The position numbers and the translations under genes are program-made. Source: Sphaerosporella brunnea (lineage: Eukaryota; Ascomycota; Pezizomycetes; Pezizales; Pyronemataceae). From it: DNA of 64,000 nt. The notes under the pieces are model-generated. The model saw nothing but the letters and a program-made list of their open reading frames with translations. It had not been told where the DNA came from and did no database searches. Numbering within the stretch: the first letter of the stretch is position 1; the number at the start of each line of letters is the position of its first letter. Below, one piece after another: positions 23,604 through 35,175 of this stretch. The stretch spans positions 1 to 64,000 of the forward strand of contig VXIS01000155.1 of the NCBI GenBank assembly GCA_008704415.1. Direction: 5' to 3'.

Positions 23604-26600
23604 CTACACATACACCGTCCGAATCACCGTCCGGTCGCCCTCTGGGATCTGGTTCAAGAACGCATCAAAGTCGGCAATGAAGCTGCGGTAGCCCATAACA
23701 GTCTGCCACAGTCAGCACTGGTCACCCATAACAAAGAAAACACACACCTGTCTGAACAGATCCTGAAGCTCAGCACTGGGGTCCTTGTATCTAGCAATGG
23801 CCCTGAAGAAGGGGACCAGACAGCTCTCCATCGCTTCCGGGTTCCGGCCAACGACCATACAGAAGCCCTTGAGCGCGGTATCCTTCTCGTCCGTCTCGGC
23901 AACCTTGGCGAGAGCATCTAGGAAGGGGTAGGCGAACGTCTCCAGGTGAGGAGCGAGCTCATCGCAAGAGCCGAGTCCAAGTCGCCCGAGAGCAACAGCG
24001 GCATTCTCGGTGACCGACGCAGGAACCTTGCTGGATTGGATGATCTTGAGGAGACTGACGTACAGACTCTCCACGTATGGGTGCATCCCGGCGCCTAGTC
24101 CACTCCCGTCAGACCTACTGGCATCCTGCGTGTTGCGGTTCAACTTACCCTGCTGGAGCGCAATCTCGCCGCAACTCCAGCACGTGTTGTTGATCACGCT
24201 GAAAGAGCTGTTCTGGTTGTTCTGGTCGACCTCGCTCAGAGACTCAATATCGAGCTGCTGAATCAAGAGTTCCATCACTTCGGGCAGGTAAGGCTGCAGC
24301 TGGGGGAAGACATAGATCGCACAATCCCCGAGCAGAGCGTAGGAGGATTGACGCACATCATTGTTATGGTCCTGCTTCGGTTAGTACTGATCACGATCTT
24401 TAAACTGGGATACGCACTCCCATGCAGCACGTCAACAAACGGAAGAAGTTCGGCTGTGCCTCAGCAACCAATATGCCGCTCTGGCTGTCCAGAGCCTGGA
24501 TGAGAGCGCTCAGCAGGTCCAAGCTGGTGACCAGGAAGTCCTTGTCTGGCGCATCGAGAGCGGGGTTGTTGTTGAACGCAATCTGCTTCTCCAAATTCAC
24601 GCGAATAATATCGATGCAGCGATGGAAAATCGGCGTCGCGAACGGCTGGAACTTCTGACCAAGAGCAGTGGACACGTACGACAGGCACTCGAGCAAGGGG
24701 AAAAGCTCCCTGGAGTCATCCTTCACCTTCTTCCACCGCTCGATCAGTGCAGGCATCAGAATGTCCACCAGTTCGTCCTGTGCCAGGGCCTCGTTGACAT
24801 GTTCAGCCAAAGTCTGCACGCAATCATACAGGATAAACATGTTGCGGTCCTTGTACTGGCGCATGGCGGTGACAAACTGCTGCACGATGACTTTGATGTA
24901 CGGCTCCAAGACACTCTTGCTCTGTTCCTCCAAGTTGGCGAAGGCACTTGCTGCTGCCTCCTGGACCCGCTTGTTGCCATCGAGCATCTTAATCAGAATG
25001 CCCTCCATTGTCGGCTCAAAGTACTTCTGCAGGTGCTGCGGATCAGGATTGTTAGGGTCAGGGTCCGTTGCGGCCCATCTCGAGTACCGGCCAAGGGTCC
25101 AACACGTGATCTGTCGCACCAGCGGCTCCTCGTCGTTGAGGAGAGAGATCAGGTAAGGGACCAATTCCGGAAGGTGAAGAGAGACACCGTCAAGGCATCC
25201 ATCGGCAACCGCTCCCAATGCCAAGACTGCCGCTTCTCTGTATGGCCATTCAGGGTGTCGCAGGTTCTCCTTGAGGTATGGCAAGATAACCTCCAGCACA
25301 GGCTGGTGGAAGACAGTCGATAACACGTCTAGTGCCGCCGCGGAGCACTTTCTCAGGTTCCACCGGCCCTCAGGGTCATCTGTGCCGAATAAGTCCTCGA
25401 AATCGGAGTCGTACTCGTCGATCTCACCCTCACTGAGATCTCCGTCACCATTTTGGAGCTCATCAATCACCTCAACGCTCTCGCCGTTCGGTAGCCGCTG
25501 TTTTGACTTCGCGAATGTGGGTTTGATGTCCTCAGCCCTGTCTTCTTCCTCGGCATCGTCCCCTTCACCGCCAAGCCTGAAGATCTCTTCTTCAGAATAG
25601 ATCATCGACTTCAACAGAACAGGTACGATCTTAGGCAGGTATGGCCCAAGGTGAGTCCGTAGCTGATCGTGCTCGCCGACGGTGAGCCAGAACTCCGCCG
25701 CATCCAGGGAAACATCCACGTCTGTGTCATTCTGCTGCTGAACCAGGTAATCGACAACGCCACCCATGATAGGCGCAATTTTGTCGGGACGAATGTCAAC
25801 CAGGTGCACCAACGCACGGCATACCTCTCGGCGCAGCGGTGCGTGCGGGTTGTTGCCGAGGCGGAAAAGGCTCGCGATGAGGGCATCGATGTTCGCGAGG
25901 ACAGCATGCGACCGCATAGGCAAGAAGATGTTGACGATCTCTAACGAATCCGCCTGGACCGCAGTGGAGGGGTGGTGGGTGAACTGCAGGAACTTGGGAA
26001 TCATGAATAGGAGAGGCTGCTGAGCGTCCTTCTCCAAAGCCTTCTTGCTGTCCTGACAGACCTTCTTCAGGGCGCTCATGGCTCCCTCCTGCACCGCCGT
26101 TGGGATGGGGGCTCCGCTCGGGTCCTTGCCTTCCACCATGCCGATCAGCTGTCCCAACACGTCCGACCACGCCATGATTCCTCCCTTCCGCAGCAATTCG
26201 GTAATGACATTTCCGGTAAAGCTTCGGATACCCGTGTGTGGATCTTTGAGTCCTTGCAGCAGTTCGGATTTGATGTAGGCGAGAGTTTGAGGCGAGAGCG
26301 AATTCGGTATTAAGCTGATGTTGTTTTTCATCAACATCGCGGCCGAGCAGCGAACGATGTGGTACGCGTTCGCGTCCATGCCGGGCACCGGAATCGGTTC
26401 GGGATGTACAAGGATGTAGCATAGGTAGTTGTTGATATCCGGCGACTGCTGACTTGCTTGCTGGAGCATCTACAATTCAGGGCATTCATTAGACGTTGTT
26501 CGGTATTTTACACAACGACACCCCCGGTGGTGGTGTGGCGTGAAAGTGGGGTGAGAGGCGGGAGTCACGATGAGATATACCTGAGTAGCACGCTGCTGGG

Positions 26601-26679
26601 TTGCCCGGTCTTGTCCCAAACTGTCTTTCAGGTACCCCGCCAGCTCACGAATGGGAGCTTCTTGTGGTTGCCACGCCAT
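23604..26679 (-). CDS. KAP104: Karyopherin-beta2 / transportin nuclear import receptor (Kap104-like)
   Basis: Predicted CDS is complement(join(23604..23702, 23748..24094, 24149..24371, 24418..26469, 26581..26679)), 939 aa. All four introns are GT-AG and in phase. The protein is built almost wholly of HEAT-repeat helices. It starts with a short exon encoding MAWQPQEAPIRELAGYL, typical of importin N-terminal domains. A long acidic loop follows the eighth repeat region (EGDDAEEEDRAED, then GDGDLSEGEIDEYDSDFED), and directly after it comes the conserved WNLRKCSAAALDVL. That acidic loop is the hallmark of transportin, where RanGTP uses it to displace PY-NLS cargo such as hnRNP-type mRNA-binding proteins. 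The C-terminal NNTCWSCGEIA segment also matches the family. It acts between cytoplasm and nucleus. Length is close to yeast Kap104 (918 aa). Confidence 0.95.
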
Positions 26680-29483
26680 TGCAGTGATTGTGATTGGCAG
26701 AGGGTAGCGAGGGGGGGTGATAAGTGATGAGGATGGTGATCGAGACGAGATCGGTTTGGGGTGAGAGGAATGATATTTCGAGGGATCAGGTTGAAATGCG
26801 GGCGGCGGCGGAGGTGGTTGGTGGTGGTGGTGGTGGTGGTGGTGGTGGTGGAGTGCAGTCCAAGTTCGCCTGCAGCGTAGGAATTTCTTGCGTGTTCAGA
26901 GCGGCAGGCAAGTGGGGAGGAATTCACACTAGCGGCAAGCCTGTTAGAGTTAGACATTTCGTTTTCGCGCTTAGTTAGGGTCGCAAATCGCAAAAACAAA
27001 ACAGCAGCAGGGCCGCTGGAGGGGTGGGAGAACGACGGCGCGGAGGGGGGGGTGAAGCTGGGCGACGGGGGTGCGCAAGGCCGTGGGATATCGAATGAAT
27101 AAGTCGGGGAGAAAAGGGAAGGACTTCATCCGGCCACCAACCTTCTTCTGCAGCGTAAACCTTTTCCTCCTTTATCCTGACTGACTGTGACCAACCCACG
27201 TTAACATGCACTGAGGCGGCGCACAGTGTCCGTCCGTCCTCGCAGAAACAACAAAAAGGAAGAAAACCCAAGGGAAGGAGATGAGACTCTGGCGGGGGGA
27301 ACGGAATGTCAGCCAAAGAGAACGGGAGAGCACAGCAACAGCACGGAAAAAAAGGAAGGGAGGAGAGAAAGACATCAAAGTCGAGGGCAGTTCCACACGC
27401 ACAAAACGAGAAGCAGGCAAAAAAGGTTTGGCGGCGCCTGACGGGAAAGAGAAAACGAGAAGGGCGGGTTGTTTGTGATGGTATGGGGCAGGGCTGGCTG
27501 GCTGACTGGCTGGCTGGCTGGCTTGATTGCTGCTTTGACTGGCTAGCCACTTGCCTCACATAAGTATGGGCGGCAGAAATGTGACGTGGGGGGAAGGCGA
27601 ACGCCGGCCGTTTCTTTCGCGGCGGCGGCGGGGGTATGTGTGTGTGTGGTGGAGATCGCACAGGCTGCACCGCAAACGCAACACAGACAAGACGGCCAAA
27701 GCGATATGTATGTGACTAGAGCTCGAGGGCAACGTAATGAAGCCAAAACAACCGCAGACGCAGAAGAAGAAGAAGAGGAAGCAGAAGAAGAAGGGGCTTA
27801 CCGCGATTGTTCCCACCTCTGCGCGGAATCGAAAAGAAAACAAATCTTAAGCGGATGCAGGTAATCGATAATCTGTCGTCTCGGAAGATATCGATGCTCG
27901 GATGCTGCACTTGTGAAGATCAAACAAAAAAAAAAAAAAAAAAAAAAGGGTTTGCGTGAAGGCCTAGCTAGGGCAGCAGTGCAATATATTGTGGGCCCTG
28001 TCAAACCAATAGGAGGCCGGGTATAAAGTTGATATCGAAAAGAGATGAGAGCGAGCGCGCGTCTGGAAGTACCCCCGACAGCAGGACGGGAGGCGAACAA
28101 CACAGACAGCAGAAACAGGATGTGGGGCACTCAGCGGGTTGGCGGCGCGTGTGAGCCCGTGGCGGTGCTTCTGCTGTGGCGGTGCACCGCAGGCACAGCG
28201 TCAACGGGCACAACAGCCCGGTCGAGTGCAGCCGTTTACATCTCTTCTTCAAGATCATCTCCGCGCAAATCCCCTCATCGTCACATGAGTGAAGCCCATC
28301 ACGATCAAAACCACCACCAACAGTCGGAACCGAACCTGTACTCGCCAGCGTTTCAGCACGATAATATGCTCTCTGCATGGCATGGCAGTAGGGATGGGAT
28401 AAATTACTTCGCAAAGCCATTCCATCCCATCCAATTCCTGTTCCGGTGTATAAATTGCGAAAAAATTCCCTTGTTTTTAGCGTTCGGCTTGCAGTCCCTG
28501 GTCGAGGCTACCTGCAGTCCACGTTATCGTCCATCCAACTGCCGTCGCGGCCGCTCCGAATATTCTGGAAAAAAGCAAACATCACATCATCATCATATCA
28601 TCACTCGGAAATCGAGGTTTGACAAACGATGACAATGACTGCCAAAATCCTGATGATATCGATGCTGCACGATCCCGCGCCGTTTTTTTTTTTTTTTTGC
28701 TGCCTTGTTTCGTAACTTGGGTTTGCGCTGTATGTGAGACAACGTTAACGTGTGTGTTGTGTGATGTGATGCCCATCGAGATGGTCAGCGGACAGAAAGG
28801 CAGAAAACTATTCGTGAGGCTCCATGCAGCAGCGGGTACGGGTTCTTGCGTCTTCGTGAAGTTCGTGAACCTTTTTTTTTGTTTTGTTTCGATGACCACG
28901 TGTTGTACAGAGGAGCGTTGGATTGCGAGTGCTTTTTTATGTTTGATTTGCCCTAACTCAACCGCCATAAGCCAGAAGCCAGCAATTCCTGGACCATGAC
29001 CAGCGTGTGATAGACCTATGGCTTTGCATGGCCGAGAAGCTCCATCATGATTCATCCAACAAATCAGAGCCGCTCCACAAAACCCACCGCATCTTCTTTC
29101 CCCAGAGGAAAAGCGAGAGGATTTCCGCTGTTCGTGGCCCGTATTGAATTTCGAGTTTCGAATTGTTTTTCCGATCGAGTCTTTAGAAGCACCGTACTCA
29201 TATAGCAAAAGCGAAGTCTACCGCTCAGTTTGGCTGCAAGGGGGGAGAGGGGGGAGGGGGGAGGGGGGAGGGGGGAGGGGGCGATTCGAGGTCTCTACAT
29301 TCCAGCAGCTGATAATCCTAAGAAGCCGGGCGTCGGACATGCCAGTCCAGCGCCAAGCGCCGCGGACGAGGATAAGAAAGAATTCCCCGGCCCTTATGCA
29401 TACTTCCATCGTCATATGTAACCACAAAATAGAGTATATCTACGGCACGGAAAGGTGCAAGTAGGCTTAGATACTAAGTAGGC
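26680..29483. other. Repeat-rich intergenic region upstream of the karyopherin gene
   Basis: About 2.8 kb with no gene I can support. It contains GGT repeats (about 26814-26850), a CTGG repeat (about 27494-27523), a GT stretch (27635-27650), a GAA-rich stretch (27758-27795), an A run at 27927-27948, and a G-rich array at 29237-29281. The leader and promoter of the karyopherin gene lie at its left end. Frames such as 26975-27670 (-) are Pro/Cys/Phe/Ser-rich low complexity. Confidence 0.5.
29237..29281 (+). repeat. G-rich tandem array (GGGGGGA units)
   Basis: Six or so consecutive G5-6 blocks separated by A or AGA. Such spacing could form G-quadruplexes on the + strand. No coding association; the function, if any, is unknown. 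Confidence 0.7.
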
Positions 29484-29575
29484 TACCGTGTTATCCAGTC
29501 ACTGCGCTCTGTGGGGAAGTCACTCAGCCTCCTGGAAAAGTCACTTAGCCACATTGCCTTATTACCGACGGGTTC
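29484..29575. repeat. Copy of a dispersed repeat seen at 13.1 kb
   Basis: The stretch AAGTCACTTAGCCACATTGC followed by CTTATTACCGA (29540-29571) matches, in inverse orientation, the inner hairpin of the 13.1 kb MITE-like element. A second related motif, AAGTCACTCAGCC, occurs about 23 bp upstream. It is a short non-coding fragment and its ends are uncertain. It lies about 110 bp from the initiator tRNA gene. Confidence 0.5.
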
Positions 29576-29688
29576 CATCAATAAGCTCCTCCAATCGGCG
29601 GCCATTCTCGTGCAGCGCGCCACGAACCTTAAAAAAAACAAAAAAAAAAGAACTCTTCTTTTCCTTAGTCGAAGGCGGTGACAACCTC

Positions 29689-29760
29689 TAGCAGCACCTG
29701 GTTTCGATCCAGGGACCTCCGGGTTATGAGCCCGGCGCGCTTCCGCTGCGCCATGCTGCT
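29689..29760 (-). tRNA. Initiator tRNA-Met (CAT)
   Basis: 72-nt cloverleaf without intron. The acceptor stem AGCAGCA/TGCTGCT has the A1:T72 pair and the T arm has the ATCGAAA loop in place of the usual TTC; both are diagnostic of eukaryotic initiator tRNA. The anticodon stem CCGGG/CCCGG encloses CTCATAA, giving anticodon CAT. The A box (TGGCGCAGCGG) and B-box-like region are intact. After transcription on the minus strand, a T-rich stretch near 29650-29665 can serve as Pol III terminator. Confidence 0.95.
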
Positions 29761-30166
29761 TGATCATACCATGGCCTTGGAAATGGCGTATAGGATGGCT
29801 CTTGAGTTTTTTTCTAATTTTTTCATTTTCTGCAGAATCTGTTGGATCAAGGATTTAAGCGTCTTAAAGCTTGTTTGAATTGCATTGGTTGAGCTTCCGA
29901 TGATTGTTGCCTGCGGTTGGTGGTGAAGGGCCTTGATTCACATCGTGAGGTTCACGCGAGTGCTGTGCAATGACGCCAACACCCAACGTTAATCCGAATA
30001 AACATTGCTCATTCCCCCACGTCGCGACAAATTCCACACAAACCCAATTCTTACCTGAGTCGAATTCAAACCCTCTTCCAAAAGAAAAAAAAAAAAAAAA
30101 AAAAATCTCAAGTCGCTATACACGACTCTCTAAAGTCCCCTAACGCATCCACAAAAGACTACAAAA
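29761..30166. other. Intergenic, promoter of the 30.2 kb gene
   Basis: About 400 bp between the tRNA gene and the next start codon. An A run of about 22 bp sits at 30083-30104, roughly 60 bp before the ATG, followed by an A/C-rich leader. Nothing else was recognised. Confidence 0.4.
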
Positions 30167-30955
30167 ATGCATCGCTCTCGAGCCAACACCCCGGACCATC
30201 ATCGCAGCCGCTCCCGTTCCCCACGCCGCACTCGTTCCCCACGCCGCACTAGAGATGTCACGGGTAAACACCGCTGGTACCGCCGCGACGACGACGTTCT
30301 CGGCATCGAAGAAGCGCCGTCGGACGAAGACGAATCCTTCTACGGCCCGCTTCCCAAGGAGCATCGGAAGCACAGCGAGAAGCTGATGCGCAACGGATAC
30401 CCGATCCCCGCGCCCGAGGCCAAGTGGTATCCGTTCTCCAGCAAAGAGGAGTACCACCATGCGCGGCTGCTGTTGGTGGACATGGAGGTGTACGGGCGCG
30501 ACGGAGGGCTTGAGCGCGGCCCGATGCACAAGCGCGGCATCGATAGCTACCTGGGGTTGATCATGGCCATTGGCGGAGGCCGCGAGTTCAGGGCGTTTCG
30601 ATCCGCGAGACAGCTTTATGCCCTGATGAAGAAGACCGGGTTTAGGTTCCCTGAGAGGGAACTGAGGGAGGATCTGTTCTCTGAGACTGAGGATGAAGAT
30701 GAGGACGACTCGGAGAGTGAGAGTGATGAGGAGATCGATGCCAAGGACAAGGAACCGAGTGCTCTGGAGAGGCAGTTGACTGATGCTTTCCGTTACGGGA
30801 ACTGGATTGAGGAAGACGACGAGGACAACGACAACCAGAGCGAGGGCGGCGTTTCCTTGGCTGAGGCTGACGGAGATGAGGAGGGCCAGGACCACATTTC
30901 TTCGAATGAGGAGGACGACGGAGACGACGAGGCCGATGACGAGAGTGAATACTAG
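30167..30955 (+). CDS. Unknown protein with RS-rich N-terminus and acidic tail
   Basis: Single-exon, 262 aa. The first ~30 residues are Arg/Ser/His rich with repeated SPRRTR units, as in RS-type nuclear proteins. A central globular-looking segment (~50-170) contains AKWYPFSSKEEYHHARLLL, RGIDSYLGLIMAIGG and SARQLYALMKKTGF. The last ~90 residues are dominated by Asp and Glu. I do not recognise a named family. The WYPF-x-SKEEY-x-ARLL pattern faintly recalls the N-terminal region of fungal Plavaka/KDZ-type transposases, so a domesticated or truncated fragment is possible, but this is a weak resemblance from memory. The composition suggests a nuclear protein. The ATG is preceded by an A-rich leader (ACAAAAATG) and the frame is intact. 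Confidence 0.7.
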   Translation: MHRSRANTPDHHRSRSRSPRRTRSPRRTRDVTGKHRWYRRDDDVLGIEEAPSDEDESFYGPLPKEHRKHSEKLMRNGYPIPAPEAKWYPFSSKEEYHHARLLLVDMEVYGRDGGLERGPMHKRGIDSYLGLIMAIGGGREFRAFRSARQLYALMKKTGFRFPERELREDLFSETEDEDEDDSESESDEEIDAKDKEPSALERQLTDAFRYGNWIEEDDEDNDNQSEGGVSLAEADGDEEGQDHISSNEEDDGDDEADDESEY

Positions 30956-31242
30956 TGGTTGCGAGCTCTCAGGGAGGAATTGGTGCGGGTAATTGGTGCG
31001 GTGTTTTCTACATATTCCATAGACAGGCTTGATGCACGGTAGCTTTTGCTATTGTGGGCTTGTTCGTTTTCATTTGTTCTACATGTTTATCGATTCTGCT
31101 TTCTTCCATATTCACATGCATTTTCTCGGAGTCCTTTGCGTTCATAGGGTTGCAATTTGACGATCGATAAGTCCATCAGTTAGATGAAGCTCGCTATCCG
31201 TCGACCGCATCTCCGCCGTCGATTGCCAGTTCCATCGCCACC

Positions 31243-32683
31243 CTACTTATCACCACCATCTATCGACGCCGTACCATTCGCCGGCGGCGGCGCACCGTCC
31301 GCCACAATCGTACTCGGAATAAACAACGCCGACAAAGCCTGGGTTGCATACGCGACAACATCATGGGAAAACAAAAACTTCTGCACCGCATCTCTGGCGG
31401 CCTTCGGGTCCGCAGGGGGAGGGCTTTCCTTAACCGACTGAGCCCTCGAAAACTGTTGGGTAGCCTCTGCACGGCTCTTGCGTACAAACTCGTAGTACCT
31501 GAGTCTGGCAGGAACGTCAGCGGCGGTGATGGCGATTCCTCCGCCGAAAATAACTCCGAGGGCGCCGGCGTCTTCGATAGCTTGGGCGCCGCCCTGGGCT
31601 TGGTCTGCGGCGTTGTTAGCAGTGGTGAGAGGCGGGAGGGAGGAGAGAGGACTTGCAGGGAAGCATGGGGTGGCATGCATCCCCGAGGAGACAGGTGCGG
31701 CCTTTGATCCAGGTTTCTAGCGCCCCACTATCCAGCAAGGTCCACATCTTGATGTCATCGGCGAGCTCGAAGAGTCTGTGCAGCTCTGGGGCGAAGTCGG
31801 CGTATGTCTGCTTCAGCTCGTCAACTGAGCGCGTTTTGGCGTTCCAATCCGCCCGCTCGCTGTTGCGTTGGGAGAGATGGTCTGCGTGGTGCGCCACGAC
31901 GTTCAGGATGGTGGAATCGCGGCAGGGGTAGAGCACCAGACCCTTTTCCGCGCTGGAGACTATGATCATGGTGGGCTTGGAGGCTGAAGGTACGTATTTC
32001 GCCAGCATGGGATCAGCGGCGATCCTGGAGACGGGGACCAAGAAGCGGTATGCCGAATGGCCACTTGGGGAGGGCGAGATGTCGGCGGCGCCCAGAACGT
32101 GCGTGCGGACCATGGAGTGCACCCCATCCGCGCCCACGACCAAGTCGCCTTTGAAGACTTCACCGCTAGCCAGGGTGATCTCGCCGCGCTCACAGTCAAC
32201 CGATGCCACCTTGGATCTCAGGTGAAGCTTTGCTGGCGTTCCCTCGCCCGCTGCGTCAAATGCGAGACGCTCCAGCTCGTTGTGCAAGTCTACACGGTGA
32301 CACAGGTACCATGGTGCCCCGTAGACTTTTGGCACGAAGTCCATGGAGGCCGTGGAAAGCGTGCTGCCGTCCGGAGCCCGCAACTCTATGGAGTCGCAAC
32401 GCACGCCTCGGAGCCGGGCCTCGTCGTAGCCGAAGCGGCTGAGCACCCGCGTGGCGTTGGGGCAGACATGAAGAGCTGCGCTGAACTCGTTGGCGAAGGT
32501 ACTCTGTTCGAAGATCTATGCATTTTCAGCATGCTTGGTTGTGACCCCGCGGTAAACAATGTGCACCTCAACAGTGTGGCCAGCACGACGAAGCGCGACT
32601 GCTGCCGAGAGCCCACCGATTCCCGCGCCAACGATGAGCACGGTCAAGGAAGGAGCAGACGCTGTCTGAGGAGGAGTAGACAT
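31243..32683 (-). CDS. FAD-dependent monooxygenase (salicylate-hydroxylase-like)
   Basis: Predicted CDS is complement(join(31243..31604, 31657..32515, 32567..32683)), 445 aa, the normal size. The first exon encodes the Rossmann dinucleotide-binding motif VLIVGAGIGGLSAAVALRRAGHTV (GxGxxG). The middle exon carries the second FAD motif VVGADGVHSMVR and the third, LLGDACHPMLP. The second intron (31605-31656) has GC-AG ends: the border reads CCCT|GCAAGT, with a GCTAAC branch site. Removing it restores the classic GDACHPMLPYQAQGGAQAIE, which strongly supports the model. Family role: NAD(P)H- and FAD-dependent aromatic hydroxylation, in phenolic catabolism or secondary metabolism; the substrate is unknown. 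No dedicated cluster genes are next to it, though a decayed SDR gene lies 1.6 kb away on the other strand. The intact reading frame suggests a functional enzyme. Confidence 0.92.
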
Positions 32684-34239
32684 GGCTGAAACATGCTGTT
32701 TTCCACGGTCACTTTATGGCAATGGGGGGTATAAATATGTATCAACGAAAACGGACCCCGCAGGTAATCTATCCGGTGAAGCAGATCCCAAGCCGTGCCC
32801 TAATTACAGATCCTGCCGGCAGATGCGCCGGAACCCTGTTTGCCTGGACAAATCCCCTTTGAGGTCCCAATAGCACGTTTTGATTCGTCCACATACCGAG
32901 TGATGCGGAACGACCTTGGAAGACTCGGTGCCGGAGTTCCATGACCACCATCCGAGTGATGCCGGACGAGAAGCAGACGAGATGACCAACCATGACAAAT
33001 TAGGTTCTGTACGTTTAGATGATCTGTCAGTCCATAGGTTTCCGCCGTACCTGTCTGGCGGCCTAGCGATGTCAAAACACGGTATCGGTATCGTAGGATC
33101 ATGTAGACATCGTGATTGCAAGCTGTCTTGGCATGCAAAACGATGCAAGGCGAGTGCGCACGAGTACAACGTTAACCACCTTTTGGAGTTGAGCCACAGC
33201 GACAAAATCTCAGCTGCCCATCCCCCATTTCTGAGCCACAAAACCAGCCGCACCATTTATCGATACTGTCACGACCGAGCCTTTACAGTTACAACACGTG
33301 ACAAAACAGTTCGTGACGATGCTGTATCACGCTGAGCTGACCTGGCCAGCTCTTAGGACCAGTACGGAAGTTTAAAGCATTCGACAACCTAACCCAGTGT
33401 GTGCCATCACAAAAACATGAGAAACACCTCTGATAAGGGTATAAAAGTGTTGGATAAGCTCTTAAATACAGTTTGGACTCTCAGTGTTGAACTTGCAGTT
33501 GCGAATGTTTAGTATGGGGTCTACGGATCGGAGTCCCAAGAAGTACAGCCACGTTGAAAAACAGTGCTGTCCCACTGGGGGCATCATTGCTATATCTTGC
33601 TTTCCTGTTTTGATCCAACTATTGTTGAGCATTCCCCGGACTGATATTACTCCGTTAGCGTGTCAATAATGACAAGACAATACGTGAGATTATTGTTTAG
33701 AGACAATAGAAGCAATACTGTCACGCTATGCTAGAATCCCTACTTCAGCTCATCTTAAGGCGTCATAGTTCATGCCCATCATACCCACGAAGGAAAGGCT
33801 TCAGTCGGTGGAAAAAGCGAGGGCAGACTAGTAGTGTGTGCCCTTTCAGCTGCCAGGAAGAGCTCGAAGTTCAAGACCGTTCAGCTTGACTTCAACCAGG
33901 GCTGCGGTGGTTTGGCTACTCTCCGCCCTTAGATACTGAGCCAGCGAGTCCTCAAAGCGCTTGAATGACCTGGCGGAAGGTAACTGTAACAGCGTTCTCT
34001 TCTGGCGGGGAAGAGCTGCGTGTTTGCGTTTTGGCTTTGGTGGTAGTTGTTGTGGGAAATGGAGCCTTCTCTTGTAGCTCCTAGCCCTCGTCTTTACCAA
34101 GCGGACCTAACGGCTTCCCAGCGGAGTTTAAGCCTCGGCCCGCCATTTTTAACGCGATGTGATGGTGATCTTGATGACCTAGACATATCAATCAACATCC
34201 ACTCGACCAAACAACTCTTTCCATGCCGCTGGCAGGTTC
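32684..34239. other. Intergenic between monooxygenase and SDR pseudogene
   Basis: About 1.5 kb. It has the monooxygenase promoter at the left end. No credible gene elsewhere; frames at 32804-33256 (-) and 32916-33335 (+) overlap each other and match nothing I know. Confidence 0.5.
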
Positions 34240-35175
34240 AACATTTCCTTCCCCTTGGACAAGATCCTCGTACTCGGTGCAACCAGCGGAATTGGCCGGG
34301 GACTGTCTGAAAAGTTCCTTGCCGAAGGAAGGAGCATTATCGTTGTCGGACGCCGCAAAGATCAGTTGTCCGACTTCATTGCCAAGCATCCCGCGGAGAG
34401 CGAGCGCATCTCAGCCTATGCATTCGATGTGACCAAACTGGAGGAGATTCCTGCCTGGGTCGCAAAGTATGGCCCCAGGCGCTACAAAGAGAATATAAAT
34501 AGGGTCTCGAGCGAGCACCCCGATCTCGAAGCCGTCTTTGTCAATGCATGCATCCACCATGCTTTCGATTTCTCCAAGCCAGAAACTGTTGATTTGGGAA
34601 GTTCCGACGCGGAGTTGACCACCAAATACATCGCGCCCATCATCCATCTTATATACCAAGACTTTCCTGCCCTTCTTGATTGCGCAGAACAAGCCGACGA
34701 CGCTGACATACACCACTTCTGGCCTGGCTATCGTGCCGCTGGGCCTTTCCCCGGGGTATTGTGCCACCAAGGCTGCCCTGCACCATTTCCTGCTTCCCGT
34801 GCGCCGCCGCTTGAAGCAAACCCAAGTTCGTATCATTGAGATCGGTGCAGACCGAATTGCGCGATGACGCGGCTCAGTCCAGTATGTCAACCTACATTCC
34901 CAGTCTCTGAAAGTGGTGCTAATTTCTGTCGACACCAAGAATGGAAGCAGCATCGATATCGCAATGCCATGAAGGACTTTGTGGAGGAGACTTGAGCTGT
35001 GCTGAGTGTGGGTGACGCCCACGACGAGTCCCCAATTGGCGATGTTAAGCATTTGTCGCCCAAGACGGAGGATGCTAGGAAGGAGTTGATGAAGCTTTTT
35101 CCACAGATGATCATGAGGCCTAGGGCGCCTCTTCTCGGTCATGCAATGAAAACGTTGCTGACGCGGGGATATTAA
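34240..35175 (+). pseudogene. Short-chain dehydrogenase/reductase pseudogene
   Basis: The start of the Rossmann domain is clear: DKILVLGATSGIGRGLSEKF (cofactor motif GxxxGxG). It is followed by FLAEGRSIIVVGRRKDQL. The active-site Tyr-x3-Lys is seen as GYCATKAALHHF near 34755, but in a different frame, after a shift near 34675. Another shift comes near 34840 (TELRDDAAQSS), and in-frame stops follow near 34910 and 34996. A recognisable C-terminus (SPKTEDARKELMKLFPQM) then runs to about 35100. No ATG precedes the Rossmann motif in frame. Related intact enzymes are cytosolic NAD(P)-dependent oxidoreductases of unknown substrate. Several independent lesions make loss of function certain. Confidence 0.85.

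Noticed and set aside
26975..27670. 231-codon minus-strand frame rich in Pro, Ser and Phe
   Set aside because: Follows purine/pyrimidine simple repeats; no domain.
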